Below are positions 43,923 to 52,043 of a stretch of DNA of 64,000 nt, piece by piece. Under the pieces are notes generated by a model. That model was not told the origin of the DNA, ran no database searches, and worked only from the letters and a program-made list of their open reading frames with translations. Position numbers and translations under genes: made by a program. Every line of letters starts with the position of its first letter. Position 1 is the first letter of the stretch. The stretch comes from Acetobacter malorum (GTDB taxonomy: Bacteria; Pseudomonadota; Alphaproteobacteria; Acetobacterales; Acetobacteraceae), in the NCBI RefSeq assembly GCF_002153605.1, contig NZ_JOPG01000030.1:1-64000 (forward strand). The letters run 5' to 3'.

Positions 43923-46322
43923 TTACTGAGAGCTTTTCTGCCCCGCAGCCAGCAGGCGCACCCCAAAGAACGGTCCGTTGGAGCGTGACCCACCGGGCAG
44001 GATCCGCACAGTCAGCGTATCTTTGCCCTGTGTCCAGGCTTCCGGAATGGCCGCCTCCACCTCCACAAACCGCGCAGGCATTTCCGTAGGCCAGCTCAGG
44101 CTGGAAAGAGGCTTGCCGTTGACCAGAATACGCGTCCCCTGTGTGCGGGGAACATCCTTGCTCCACAAAGTCGTTTGCAAAACAAGCGGTCCCGGTTTGG
44201 CCTTCAGGGTAAATTCCATAAACCCACCAGACCGCAGATCCCGCCCGTTCCGGCCACGATACACCAGTGGCCAGGAGCCATCCGCCCGCAGGCCATGGTC
44301 ATGCTCCTGCTGCATCTCCCCAAGATGGATGACATCAATCGTTCGGGCTGCAATATCTTTCTGGCGGCGTTGTTCCTTGCGATACACACCTTCTTCCTGA
44401 TGCCATTCGCTTTCTGAAAAACACCGCAGATACAGAGCACTCCGGCGCTTGTACTGCGCATAAAACGGCTTGAACTCAAGCTGCGCGGGCCTTCCTGCCT
44501 GCGTGGTGCGATAGACAGCTTCCTGCCCTGCAACGGGTGCCATATCCCGCACGACATCTGAGGTTACAAGCGCCGGGTCCATGGCATCATAAGGCCCTTC
44601 AGCACTCGCAAGGTCAGCCGCCAGAACCATCGGTCCATGCAGGAGGGAGACAAGATGAGGGGCCTCAACCGGCGTTTCTGTGCGCAATGCCAGAGGGAGC
44701 GTCAGCGCCACCGTATCCCCCGCATGCCAAGTTCGATTGAGGACCAGATAACCGCCTGAAGGCGTAGCGGGAACACTCTGGCCATTCACGGTGAGGCTCA
44801 GATCCCCTTTGACCCAGCCCGGCACCCGCAGCGCCAGCCGGAACGTCGCTGGCGCTTTTATAGCCTCAACCTTCAGAGTAACCTGCCCGTTATACGGATA
44901 ACGGGTTTCCATCCGCCAGGACACGTCTTTACGCGCCCACTGCACCTGAGAGGGAATGTAGAGATTCACAAAAAGCGTCTCTGCCCCCTGCCACCAGATG
45001 GACTCTCCATGCTTGGCATGGCTCTCCATCCCCGTGCCGACACAACACCAGAAGCTGTCCGTCGGGGTAGACCACTCGCGCACGCCCGCGGTGATAGTTG
45101 GCGTCATGTAGGTAAACAGCCCCGTCTGCGGGTCGTGTGCCGCCAGAACATGGTTCAGATGGGCGCGCTCGTAGTAGTCGAACAGTGTGCTGTCCGGCTG
45201 CCATGTATAAAGCTGCCGTGTCAGTTTGAGCATATTGTAGGTATTACAATGCTCGCAGGTCTGCTCGGTAATATGCTGAGAAATGGTATCCGGTTCCGAG
45301 AAATATTCCCGGTCCGCATTCCCGCCAATTACATAACTATGATGCTGCGTGACCGCCTGCCAGAAAAAGCGCGGGCCAACCTGCCAGCGCGCATCCCGGC
45401 TGACTTCTGCAATCCGCCCCAGCCCAATCAGTTTGGGGATTTGCGTATTGGCATGGCGATTAGCCAGATCATCCTGTCGGGCCATCAACGGGTCCAGCAC
45501 GGGCCGGTCATAGGTGCGTTTTGCCAGACGCAGCCACTTTGCATCCCCTGTGCGGGCTGCCAGTTCGGCAAAGCTCTCGTTCAGGCCGCCATATTCACAG
45601 GTCAGAACTTTTTGCAGCTGTGCGTCTGTCAGCTTGCTGTAAAAGGCTTCAAAAAAACTGCCCAGTTTCACTGCAACAGTCAGCGCGTTGGGGTTCTGAC
45701 AATAGGTTTGCGCATCAAACAAACCCGCAAAAGTTTTGTGGATATTATATAAAGGAGACCAGGCTCCGTTCAGGTCAAACCCACCTGACCGAATATCGCC
45801 TTTTTCCATTTCGGCAAAAATTCTTTTCCCGTCTGTAATCGTGCCGTCTTTTTCCTTACGGGTGAAGCCGGCCACATACCCATCGCCCCATTTATCCTGA
45901 ACCGTCGCCAGTTCCTGCACAATATAGGCCACCCGGCTGCGGCATTCGGCATCGCCTGTCTGCGCATACATCAGGGCAAGAGCGGAGAGGTAATGACCCA
46001 GCGTATGCCCTGCAATCGTGTCATTCTCCCAGCCGCCATACACTTCCCCTTTGGGGGACAGCCCAGCCTGCACGCGGAAGTTGTGGAGCAAACGGTCTGC
46101 GCTCAGGCTAAGAAGATAAGCCCGATTACTCTCAACCGCATCGAGCCAGTGAGACGGCAACAAGCGAACATCCTGAAGGGGTATAGGTGTCACACTCTCT
46201 CCAGCCAAAACACCCCTTGGCCCGCGCGCTGCAAGCGCCTGTCGTGCCCCCGGCAAAACGGACGCAGCCCCACCCAGAGCAACACTCGCCAGCAGGAAGC
46301 GCCTGTTTAGTCTCATCTCCAT
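43923..46322 (-). CDS. Exported GH127/GH146 beta-L-arabinofuranosidase
   Basis: This 799-residue protein has a Tat-like signal (NRRFLLASVALGG). It belongs to the DUF1680 group now called GH127/GH146. The (alpha/alpha)6 barrel carries GWENDTIAGHTLGHYLSA and the EHCNTYNML motif, with E357 and C359, followed by FWCCVGTGMESHAKHGE with C426 and C427. In characterised members a Glu and three Cys hold zinc and the Cys serves as nucleophile, all of which are conserved here. Known substrates include Ara-beta-1,2-Ara and Ara-beta-Hyp from plant extensins. It starts 70 bases after the large unknown protein gene and has a good ribosome-binding site, so the pair are an operon. Confidence 0.87.
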   Translation of the reverse strand: MEMRLNRRFLLASVALGGAASVLPGARQALAARGPRGVLAGESVTPIPLQDVRLLPSHWLDAVESNRAYLLSLSADRLLHNFRVQAGLSPKGEVYGGWENDTIAGHTLGHYLSALALMYAQTGDAECRSRVAYIVQELATVQDKWGDGYVAGFTRKEKDGTITDGKRIFAEMEKGDIRSGGFDLNGAWSPLYNIHKTFAGLFDAQTYCQNPNALTVAVKLGSFFEAFYSKLTDAQLQKVLTCEYGGLNESFAELAARTGDAKWLRLAKRTYDRPVLDPLMARQDDLANRHANTQIPKLIGLGRIAEVSRDARWQVGPRFFWQAVTQHHSYVIGGNADREYFSEPDTISQHITEQTCEHCNTYNMLKLTRQLYTWQPDSTLFDYYERAHLNHVLAAHDPQTGLFTYMTPTITAGVREWSTPTDSFWCCVGTGMESHAKHGESIWWQGAETLFVNLYIPSQVQWARKDVSWRMETRYPYNGQVTLKVEAIKAPATFRLALRVPGWVKGDLSLTVNGQSVPATPSGGYLVLNRTWHAGDTVALTLPLALRTETPVEAPHLVSLLHGPMVLAADLASAEGPYDAMDPALVTSDVVRDMAPVAGQEAVYRTTQAGRPAQLEFKPFYAQYKRRSALYLRCFSESEWHQEEGVYRKEQRRQKDIAARTIDVIHLGEMQQEHDHGLRADGSWPLVYRGRNGRDLRSGGFMEFTLKAKPGPLVLQTTLWSKDVPRTQGTRILVNGKPLSSLSWPTEMPARFVEVEAAIPEAWTQGKDTLTVRILPGGSRSNGPFFGVRLLAAGQKSSQ

Positions 46323-46392
46323 CGTCTTTTCCTCACGTCGTTTTAAAAACGCTTCCTGTTTTCTGAATAAGAGTCTTGAAGCCCGATACTGA

Positions 46393-49236
46393 TCAGGGGC
46401 TCATCGCCTGCAAATGCAGACCTGTTGGAGTGTTATGCAAAGGCACTTCCCACGCATCCCGCACCTTTGGAGCCACAGGATTTACGCCGTAGATATGCAT
46501 TGGCGCACCCGCAGGATACTCGGCACGCAGCCGCGCCACCGGGGTCCAGCTTTCTGCAGGCGCCAGCGTGATATCCATGTCGTGAGAGGCCGGATTATAG
46601 TGAACACTCTCAAACTTCCCGCTTTCCAGCGTGAGGAACACCCCTGCATCCGCCACAAAAATGCGGGTTCTGGCACTGTCTTTAGGCGTAATGGTCACGC
46701 TGCCATCACCCTCTTCACGCAACAGACCACCAAAAGCCTGCCAGCCGAAGTCAGGATGTTTGACAACATCAACCTGTGTTGCCAGCGCATGACCATAAAA
46801 GCCCATGCCATAATCCCCGGAATACGCATCAAACCGCATGACATCGGGCGCAGAATGGAAGGCCGCAGATCCAAAGCCTTTTTGGTCAATATTGGTCAAA
46901 GCCCCCATCAGCCCACCATACGCCACACGCAGCATATAAAAATCTGTGGGTTGCGCCTGAAACGCCGAGAAAAGCGGAACCGCATTCAATGCAGAGCCGT
47001 AATGGTGGATTTGCCTCTCTATTCTGGCAATTTTACCGGCATAAAGAAAATCCCAGTAGCGCCGGGCGTTGCCATTATAGCCCCAGCTAGGCAAAGCAGG
47101 ATCATACGCCAGAATGGCATCCCGTGTTTCGTCCGCCTGTGCCACATCACCAAAATAGCGGAGCCAGGCATAGACTTCAGGCTGACCGGTGGAATCCCAC
47201 GCCATTTCACTCCCATAAGGGTAACGCTGGCTTTTCCAGACGGTCTCACGCTTTTTCATCAGATTTTCGATCGTCTGAGCTTCTTCTGTCAGGTTTTCCC
47301 GTTTCAGATCCTTCAGGATTTCAACAAATACATCGCCTTCCATCAGGCCATACTGCGTGTAATAGGGAGCCTGCTGCATCATTGCAGTTATGGTAACGGC
47401 CGCTTTATGCAGATACCAGTTCGCATCATGCTGCTGCACCAGCCCCGTATGGTTCCGCGCCAGCCGATATAAAACCCAATGCACGATAGCGACATGCGGA
47501 TAGTTATACGCCCGGCCAATATCCGCCGCTTTCTGGCGAGACCATGATGCCCATGTTTTCCAGTTTTCTGCCGCATTATAATAATCCGGGAACTGTGCAG
47601 GGTCATAATAGAACAGGCTTTTTCGCACCCCGCCTTCTGTTGGGCCGGAGGCGACCTGAAGCTGCCCGACAACAGTTTCATTCGCAAACTGCTCCAGCTT
47701 TGCAACTTCCTGCGGCTCTGGATTATCCAGCTCCTTCATAGCCGCCGCCACATAGCTCCCGGCTCCACCCTCGTCACTCAAACCGGCAATCCAGACACGC
47801 GGGTCCTGCGTGATGATGTGTCCTGCCTCCCGATCAAACGTCATGATCGACGGACTACGATGAAACGGATCTGAGGGGTTTTGATACCATTGCTCGGAAA
47901 ATAGAAAACGGCCCATATCCGCCACGGCCGTATGAGCGGATTTGGTGACGAAATAGCTCAGCGTCTGCACGCTGCCATCCGCATAGGTGACGGAGAGCCG
48001 CGCCCGACCCCATATTTTGCCGTCCACCCTATACCGCTGCCAGACGCCGTGGGCACCCTCCGGACTGATGCTAAGCGCCCCTTTTGGCTCTACGGAAAAA
48101 GACTGCACAGCCTGCGCAGACTGAAGATACAGCGTTGCGGGCAAATCTTCAGGCACCACATAGCCCGGCAGGCTGACAGCAACAGGCCGTGCATGGGCCG
48201 CAAGTGTCTGTTCAATGCCGCGCACGTTCGGCGCAAACGCAAACCTCAGGCCAAACGTGCGTGTTTCACCGGGCTGTAAGGTGAATTGCGTAGGCGCATT
48301 CCATTGGCCTCCCGCTTTTTGCCATTCCTGACCAGCAAAACCACCGCTGACTGGCATCCAGTCATAAAAGCCTTCAAAAGTCTGGCTGCGCGGTGTGGCC
48401 TCTGCCAGCACATCCGTTATCCCTACCCCTCCGGCAGACGGTTCCACCAAAGGACGATACACTTCCAGCGGCGTGCGCCCTTCGGGCATTCCCAACAACA
48501 CCGGCCCGGCACCATTCATGCGCGCGACCTGAATATAGCCGCCATCCCGTGCGATGGCCGGGTCCACAAACACCTCGTGCTTGTGGGCGTCATCCAGTGT
48601 TTCGTCAGTAAAATCGTTTCCAAAAACCAGCGGGAACCCCATACCACCGACCTGCACTGCCTGCTTGCCGGGATTGGCTATGGAAAACTGTAAAACCAGA
48701 TCCTGCCCCGAAAGCCTCCATACACGACGCACACGCAACGGAAAGCCCGTCCCCAAAGAGGCAGTGATATCATCCTGCCGCAGCACATCGCCCCCTGAAG
48801 GCAGGCGCTGCACAGGCCGTTTTACATGCCATGAGGAAAAATCTTTCCAACCAGCCGCGCCTTCGGTTCTGAGCCGAAAATCAATATCCCCCAGATGTGC
48901 AAAGCCATTTCCCTGCCGTCGTCCTTCCAGACGCCAGAGCAGATAGTCGGCCTCTTTATCCGAGCTGGCGGCAAGAGACCGCAGCGTGCCATCCGCACCA
49001 TGAAACCGCATAAAAAACGGTCCTGCGCTGCAAAGCCTTACGTTCCCATCCGTCGTGCATTGCCGCGCAGACTGCGCTTCCAGACTGGACGCCCCTGCCT
49101 GCGCAAAAGCCTCCAGTGGCAACAAGGCCCCACCCAACGTCGTCAGTGCGGAAACGCAGGAAAGCCGTGCGAGAACCTTCACCGTGCCGCCAGTTTTCCC
49201 AAAAAAACGCCGTCTCACAGTGCTGAAGCCTCTCAT
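46393..49236 (-). CDS. Large exported protein of unknown function, probable carbohydrate-active enzyme
   Basis: This 947-residue protein has an N-terminal signal (hydrophobic residues about 22-45, cleavage near AFAQA). The N-terminal half looks beta-rich (LLWRLEGRRQGNGFAHLGDI, then a DITASLG segment). The C-terminal half (about 500-800) looks like an alpha-helical toroid with WYQNPSDPFHRSPSIMTFDREA and ARNHTGLVQQHDANWYLHKAA. From memory it resembles proteins labelled DUF5695, but I could not check. It has no catalytic motif I can name. It is in one operon with the GH127/GH146 gene and has an operator copy 19-32 bases upstream of its start. I infer a second glycosidase acting on the same glycan, such as a beta-arabinobiosidase-like enzyme. 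Confidence 0.7.
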   Translation of the reverse strand: MRGFSTVRRRFFGKTGGTVKVLARLSCVSALTTLGGALLPLEAFAQAGASSLEAQSARQCTTDGNVRLCSAGPFFMRFHGADGTLRSLAASSDKEADYLLWRLEGRRQGNGFAHLGDIDFRLRTEGAAGWKDFSSWHVKRPVQRLPSGGDVLRQDDITASLGTGFPLRVRRVWRLSGQDLVLQFSIANPGKQAVQVGGMGFPLVFGNDFTDETLDDAHKHEVFVDPAIARDGGYIQVARMNGAGPVLLGMPEGRTPLEVYRPLVEPSAGGVGITDVLAEATPRSQTFEGFYDWMPVSGGFAGQEWQKAGGQWNAPTQFTLQPGETRTFGLRFAFAPNVRGIEQTLAAHARPVAVSLPGYVVPEDLPATLYLQSAQAVQSFSVEPKGALSISPEGAHGVWQRYRVDGKIWGRARLSVTYADGSVQTLSYFVTKSAHTAVADMGRFLFSEQWYQNPSDPFHRSPSIMTFDREAGHIITQDPRVWIAGLSDEGGAGSYVAAAMKELDNPEPQEVAKLEQFANETVVGQLQVASGPTEGGVRKSLFYYDPAQFPDYYNAAENWKTWASWSRQKAADIGRAYNYPHVAIVHWVLYRLARNHTGLVQQHDANWYLHKAAVTITAMMQQAPYYTQYGLMEGDVFVEILKDLKRENLTEEAQTIENLMKKRETVWKSQRYPYGSEMAWDSTGQPEVYAWLRYFGDVAQADETRDAILAYDPALPSWGYNGNARRYWDFLYAGKIARIERQIHHYGSALNAVPLFSAFQAQPTDFYMLRVAYGGLMGALTNIDQKGFGSAAFHSAPDVMRFDAYSGDYGMGFYGHALATQVDVVKHPDFGWQAFGGLLREEGDGSVTITPKDSARTRIFVADAGVFLTLESGKFESVHYNPASHDMDITLAPAESWTPVARLRAEYPAGAPMHIYGVNPVAPKVRDAWEVPLHNTPTGLHLQAMSP

Positions 49237-49254
49237 GACAGGGATATCTACGCA

Positions 49255-49270
49255 TATATCGTATACTATT
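49255..49270 (-). promoter_or_regulatory. Candidate GntR operator, copy 5
   Basis: ATATATCGTATACTAT has GTATAC at 49261-49266 and is centred about 27 bases upstream of the start of the large exported protein. One half differs from the consensus. Confidence 0.6.
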
Positions 49271-49385
49271 TTACTTTTGAAGGGTAGATTTTATGCAGAC
49301 ACCCTAAAAAGATATGGAAAGTCGGTTGCCGAAAATTTCAGCCATTTTTGCAGACTAATTTCTTGTCCGAACTGATCTGATCTGT

Positions 49386-49402
49386 ATAATCGTATACGAA
49401 AT
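49386..49402 (+). promoter_or_regulatory. Candidate GntR operator, copy 6
   Basis: TAATCGTATACGAAATA has GTATAC at 49392-49397, about 95 bases upstream of the POT transporter start codon. The site is close to a full palindrome (TCGTATACGA). Confidence 0.65.
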
Positions 49403-49488
49403 AATAAATCGCACACTCCCCCATTCTTCCACATACCCCGGCCCTACCCTCGGCAACACCGGGTATGTGATTGTGAAGGACCCCTTCT

Positions 49489-51000
49489 GTGCAGCCTGAC
49501 ACACAGCTCCTTACCGCCCGACGCTCCGCTTTTTTCACACTGCTGGTGACAGAAGCCGCAGAACGCGCCGGGTTTTACGGCATGGAGGCCATTCTGTTGC
49601 TGTTCATGGTGCAGCAGCTTGGCATGGCCGATACGGGGGCGGACCTGCTGGTTGGCGCTTTTGCCGCCATGATTTACGCCACCCCGCTTCTGGGCGGGTG
49701 GCTGGGAGACCGGGTGTATGGCGCACGCCGCACCGTTGTGCTGGGTGCCATTCTGCTAAGTGCAGGCTATGGGCTTCTTGCACTTTCCACTGTGTACCGC
49801 GGGCTTTTTGTCCCGGCTCTGGCTCTGGCCGCGACAGGTAACGGGCTTTTCAAACCCAACGCCGCGCAGCTTATCCGTTGCCTTTATGAAGAGCATCCGC
49901 AGGAGCGGGATTCCGCCTTCACACTTTACTATATGGCCGCCAATGTCGGGTCTGCCCTCTCCATGCTGTGCATTCCATGGGTGCGGGATTATGCAGGGTC
50001 CTTTACCGCTTTTGGTCTCTGCGTGGCAGGACCGGCCTGTGCTCTGGGCGTTCTGCTCGCCCGTACGCATGCCCTGCGTCACACCGGTTCAGCGCCAGAC
50101 AAAGCCCCGCTCCTGCCGCGCCCGGCGGTTGCGGGAGCCGCAGCCATTTGTCTGTGCACACTTACCATCATGGAGGTATTATCCAGCGCATCCCTCGCCC
50201 GGCTGGCCGTGTTTGGCTGCCTCGCACTGGTGACTATTCTGTGGGGCGCCCTGTATCGTAAGGCGACCTCACGAGAACGGCTTAATCTCGTCACCATGGG
50301 GATCATGCTGCTGCAAAGCATTGCGTTCTATTGCTTCTACCAGCAGATGCAGACGTCCCTTACCCTGTTTGCCCTGACTAATGTGGACGGTACGTTCCGC
50401 ATTCTGGGCCATCCCCTGTTTGCCCTCTCAGCCGCCCAGTTTCAGGCACTGGACCCGATTTTCATCATTCTTCTCAGCCCCCTTCTGGCCAAACTCTACC
50501 ATGCGCTTGCCAGCCGGAACCGGGATCTCTACCTCCCCACAAAATTCGCTGTGGGATTTGGCTTTGTGGCGCTGGCATTTTTCATCTGGTGGGGTGGCAC
50601 GCGCCTTGCAGGCTCCGGCCTGACAAGCGCATGGCCTATGCTGGGTGGCTATTTTGCCCTTGCAACGGCTGAATTGCTGATTGGCGGCCTGGGGCTTGCG
50701 GTTATTGCGCGTTATGCTCCTGCACGTCTGAATGGCTTGATGGTGGGGGCCTATTACCTCACAGTGGGCGCAGGCATGTATCTGGGCAGTGAAATCGCGA
50801 GTTTTGCCACGCCCCCGGCCAATACTGCCCCTCTGCAAAACCACCACTATGAAACACTGTTTGGCACGCTGGGCCTATGCGGCCTTGGGCTGGTGAGCAT
50901 CGCACTCCTTCTGGCCCGTATGCTTAACCATATGGAAAACCGCCATCAGGCCGTGGCCCAGCGCTTCAGTGTGCGAGCAAACACGGATTGTTCAGCATAA
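49489..51000 (+). CDS. POT/PTR2 family proton-dependent oligopeptide transporter
   Basis: This 503-residue protein starts at a GTG with AAGGA upstream. The first helix carries the family motif EAAERAGFYGMEAIL (ExxERxxYYG-like), and the sequence has about 12-14 membrane segments. POT carriers import di- and tripeptides with protons, which fits the M24 peptidases that would cleave proline-containing peptides in the cytoplasm. The gene is divergent from the large exported protein, with an operator copy in the gap. Its 3' end overlaps that of the convergent AraC gene by 55 bases. Confidence 0.87.
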   Translation: MQPDTQLLTARRSAFFTLLVTEAAERAGFYGMEAILLLFMVQQLGMADTGADLLVGAFAAMIYATPLLGGWLGDRVYGARRTVVLGAILLSAGYGLLALSTVYRGLFVPALALAATGNGLFKPNAAQLIRCLYEEHPQERDSAFTLYYMAANVGSALSMLCIPWVRDYAGSFTAFGLCVAGPACALGVLLARTHALRHTGSAPDKAPLLPRPAVAGAAAICLCTLTIMEVLSSASLARLAVFGCLALVTILWGALYRKATSRERLNLVTMGIMLLQSIAFYCFYQQMQTSLTLFALTNVDGTFRILGHPLFALSAAQFQALDPIFIILLSPLLAKLYHALASRNRDLYLPTKFAVGFGFVALAFFIWWGGTRLAGSGLTSAWPMLGGYFALATAELLIGGLGLAVIARYAPARLNGLMVGAYYLTVGAGMYLGSEIASFATPPANTAPLQNHHYETLFGTLGLCGLGLVSIALLLARMLNHMENRHQAVAQRFSVRANTDCSA

Positions 51001-51926
51001 CCCAAACGGTAGGAAATCTGCCCTTTAGTGTGTTGCCCTGCCTGTAACAGGCGCTCGGCTTCCGTCCGGCGCACACCATCCACAAGACTGCGGAAACTTT
51101 GACCCTCTGCTGACAGCCGCCGCTGTAAAGTCCGCACAGAAACCCCGAGAGCCGAGGCAATCTGAGGTATCGTCATGCAGGGTGTCCCAAGGCGTTCGCG
51201 CACCGCACGTGCAACCTGCTCGGCCATACTGGCGGACACAGGTACCTCGGCTTCCATGCGCCGGGCCAGTTCTTCCAGATAATCACGACCCGGACGAGGG
51301 CTCAGCTCACGCTGGCGCTCCATTTCTGTACGGTCAAACAAAATCCGAAAATGCTTCTGTCCAAACCGCACCGGGCACCCCAGCACCTCTTCCGCCGCCT
51401 GCCATAAGCCGGGCCGCGGCGTGGTGCAGGCAAACTCCGCACAAAGGGGCGTAACCTCTGCCCCCAGAGCTTCTTTGGGAAGGCGTGCCAGATTGGTTAA
51501 GGCCCACAACTGGCCTGCTTCAAGAATAGCCTTTGGCACTCTCGGGTCTGGTCGTGCCAGCGTGTAGCGAACTTCCACAGTGCGCGGATGCCTGATGACA
51601 TGAATGGCAATATCCGGATGTAGCAGCAGGCTATAACGCCCCACCATGCTGTATCCATCCAGCAGACTTTCGCACTGGCAGACCAACGCTCCCACCAGAC
51701 CAAAATCCTGCGGCCTTGTGTATAGCGCCAGCGCAATGCCTAAACCATGGTCCGCATTATTCCGGTCCAGCAAAACGCCCCAGATCGTAACCATCATCTG
51801 CCAGATAGAAAGCCTGTGCTGCTGCCGGGACGCCTCAGCCTGCTCCAGCATCCGCTCCTGCTCTGTACGGGTCAGGCACCCGGCCTGCACGGCTGCTCCC
51901 AGAACAGCATCAAGCGGTGTCACCAT
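50946..51926 (-). CDS. AraC family transcriptional regulator
   Basis: This 326-residue protein has an N-terminal Arabinose_bd-like domain (about residues 20-200) and C-terminal double HTH, with IPQIASALGVSVRTLQRRLSAEG in the first HTH and a shorter second HTH ending FARTLKRWATA. That C-terminus stops before the usual GxSPxxYR end of AraC proteins, and its coding region runs 55 bases into the 3' end of the POT gene. The ATG at 51926 is divergent from the hydrolase gene at 52044. It probably controls that hydrolase gene. An approximately 21-base-spaced direct repeat sits in the gap (51951-51984). Confidence 0.8.
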   Translation of the reverse strand: MVTPLDAVLGAAVQAGCLTRTEQERMLEQAEASRQQHRLSIWQMMVTIWGVLLDRNNADHGLGIALALYTRPQDFGLVGALVCQCESLLDGYSMVGRYSLLLHPDIAIHVIRHPRTVEVRYTLARPDPRVPKAILEAGQLWALTNLARLPKEALGAEVTPLCAEFACTTPRPGLWQAAEEVLGCPVRFGQKHFRILFDRTEMERQRELSPRPGRDYLEELARRMEAEVPVSASMAEQVARAVRERLGTPCMTIPQIASALGVSVRTLQRRLSAEGQSFRSLVDGVRRTEAERLLQAGQHTKGQISYRLGYAEQSVFARTLKRWATA

Positions 51927-51950
51927 GAGTCAGCCATCCTTTTAGTCTGG

Positions 51951-51984
51951 CGTAAAATGTCAAAAAACTGGCGCATTTTGTCAA
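51951..51984. promoter_or_regulatory. Direct repeat in the AraC/hydrolase gap
   Basis: CGTAAAATGTCAA at 51951-51963 and CGCATTTTGTCAA at 51972-51984 share nine of 13 bases and are 21 bases apart, two turns of DNA. This spacing suits AraC-type binding and lies between the divergent AraC and hydrolase genes. Confidence 0.5.
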
Positions 51985-52043
51985 GCCAACCCTCCTGCGC
52001 TCCCTACCTTTCCTGACACGTCACAAATGGAAAGTGCTTTATA

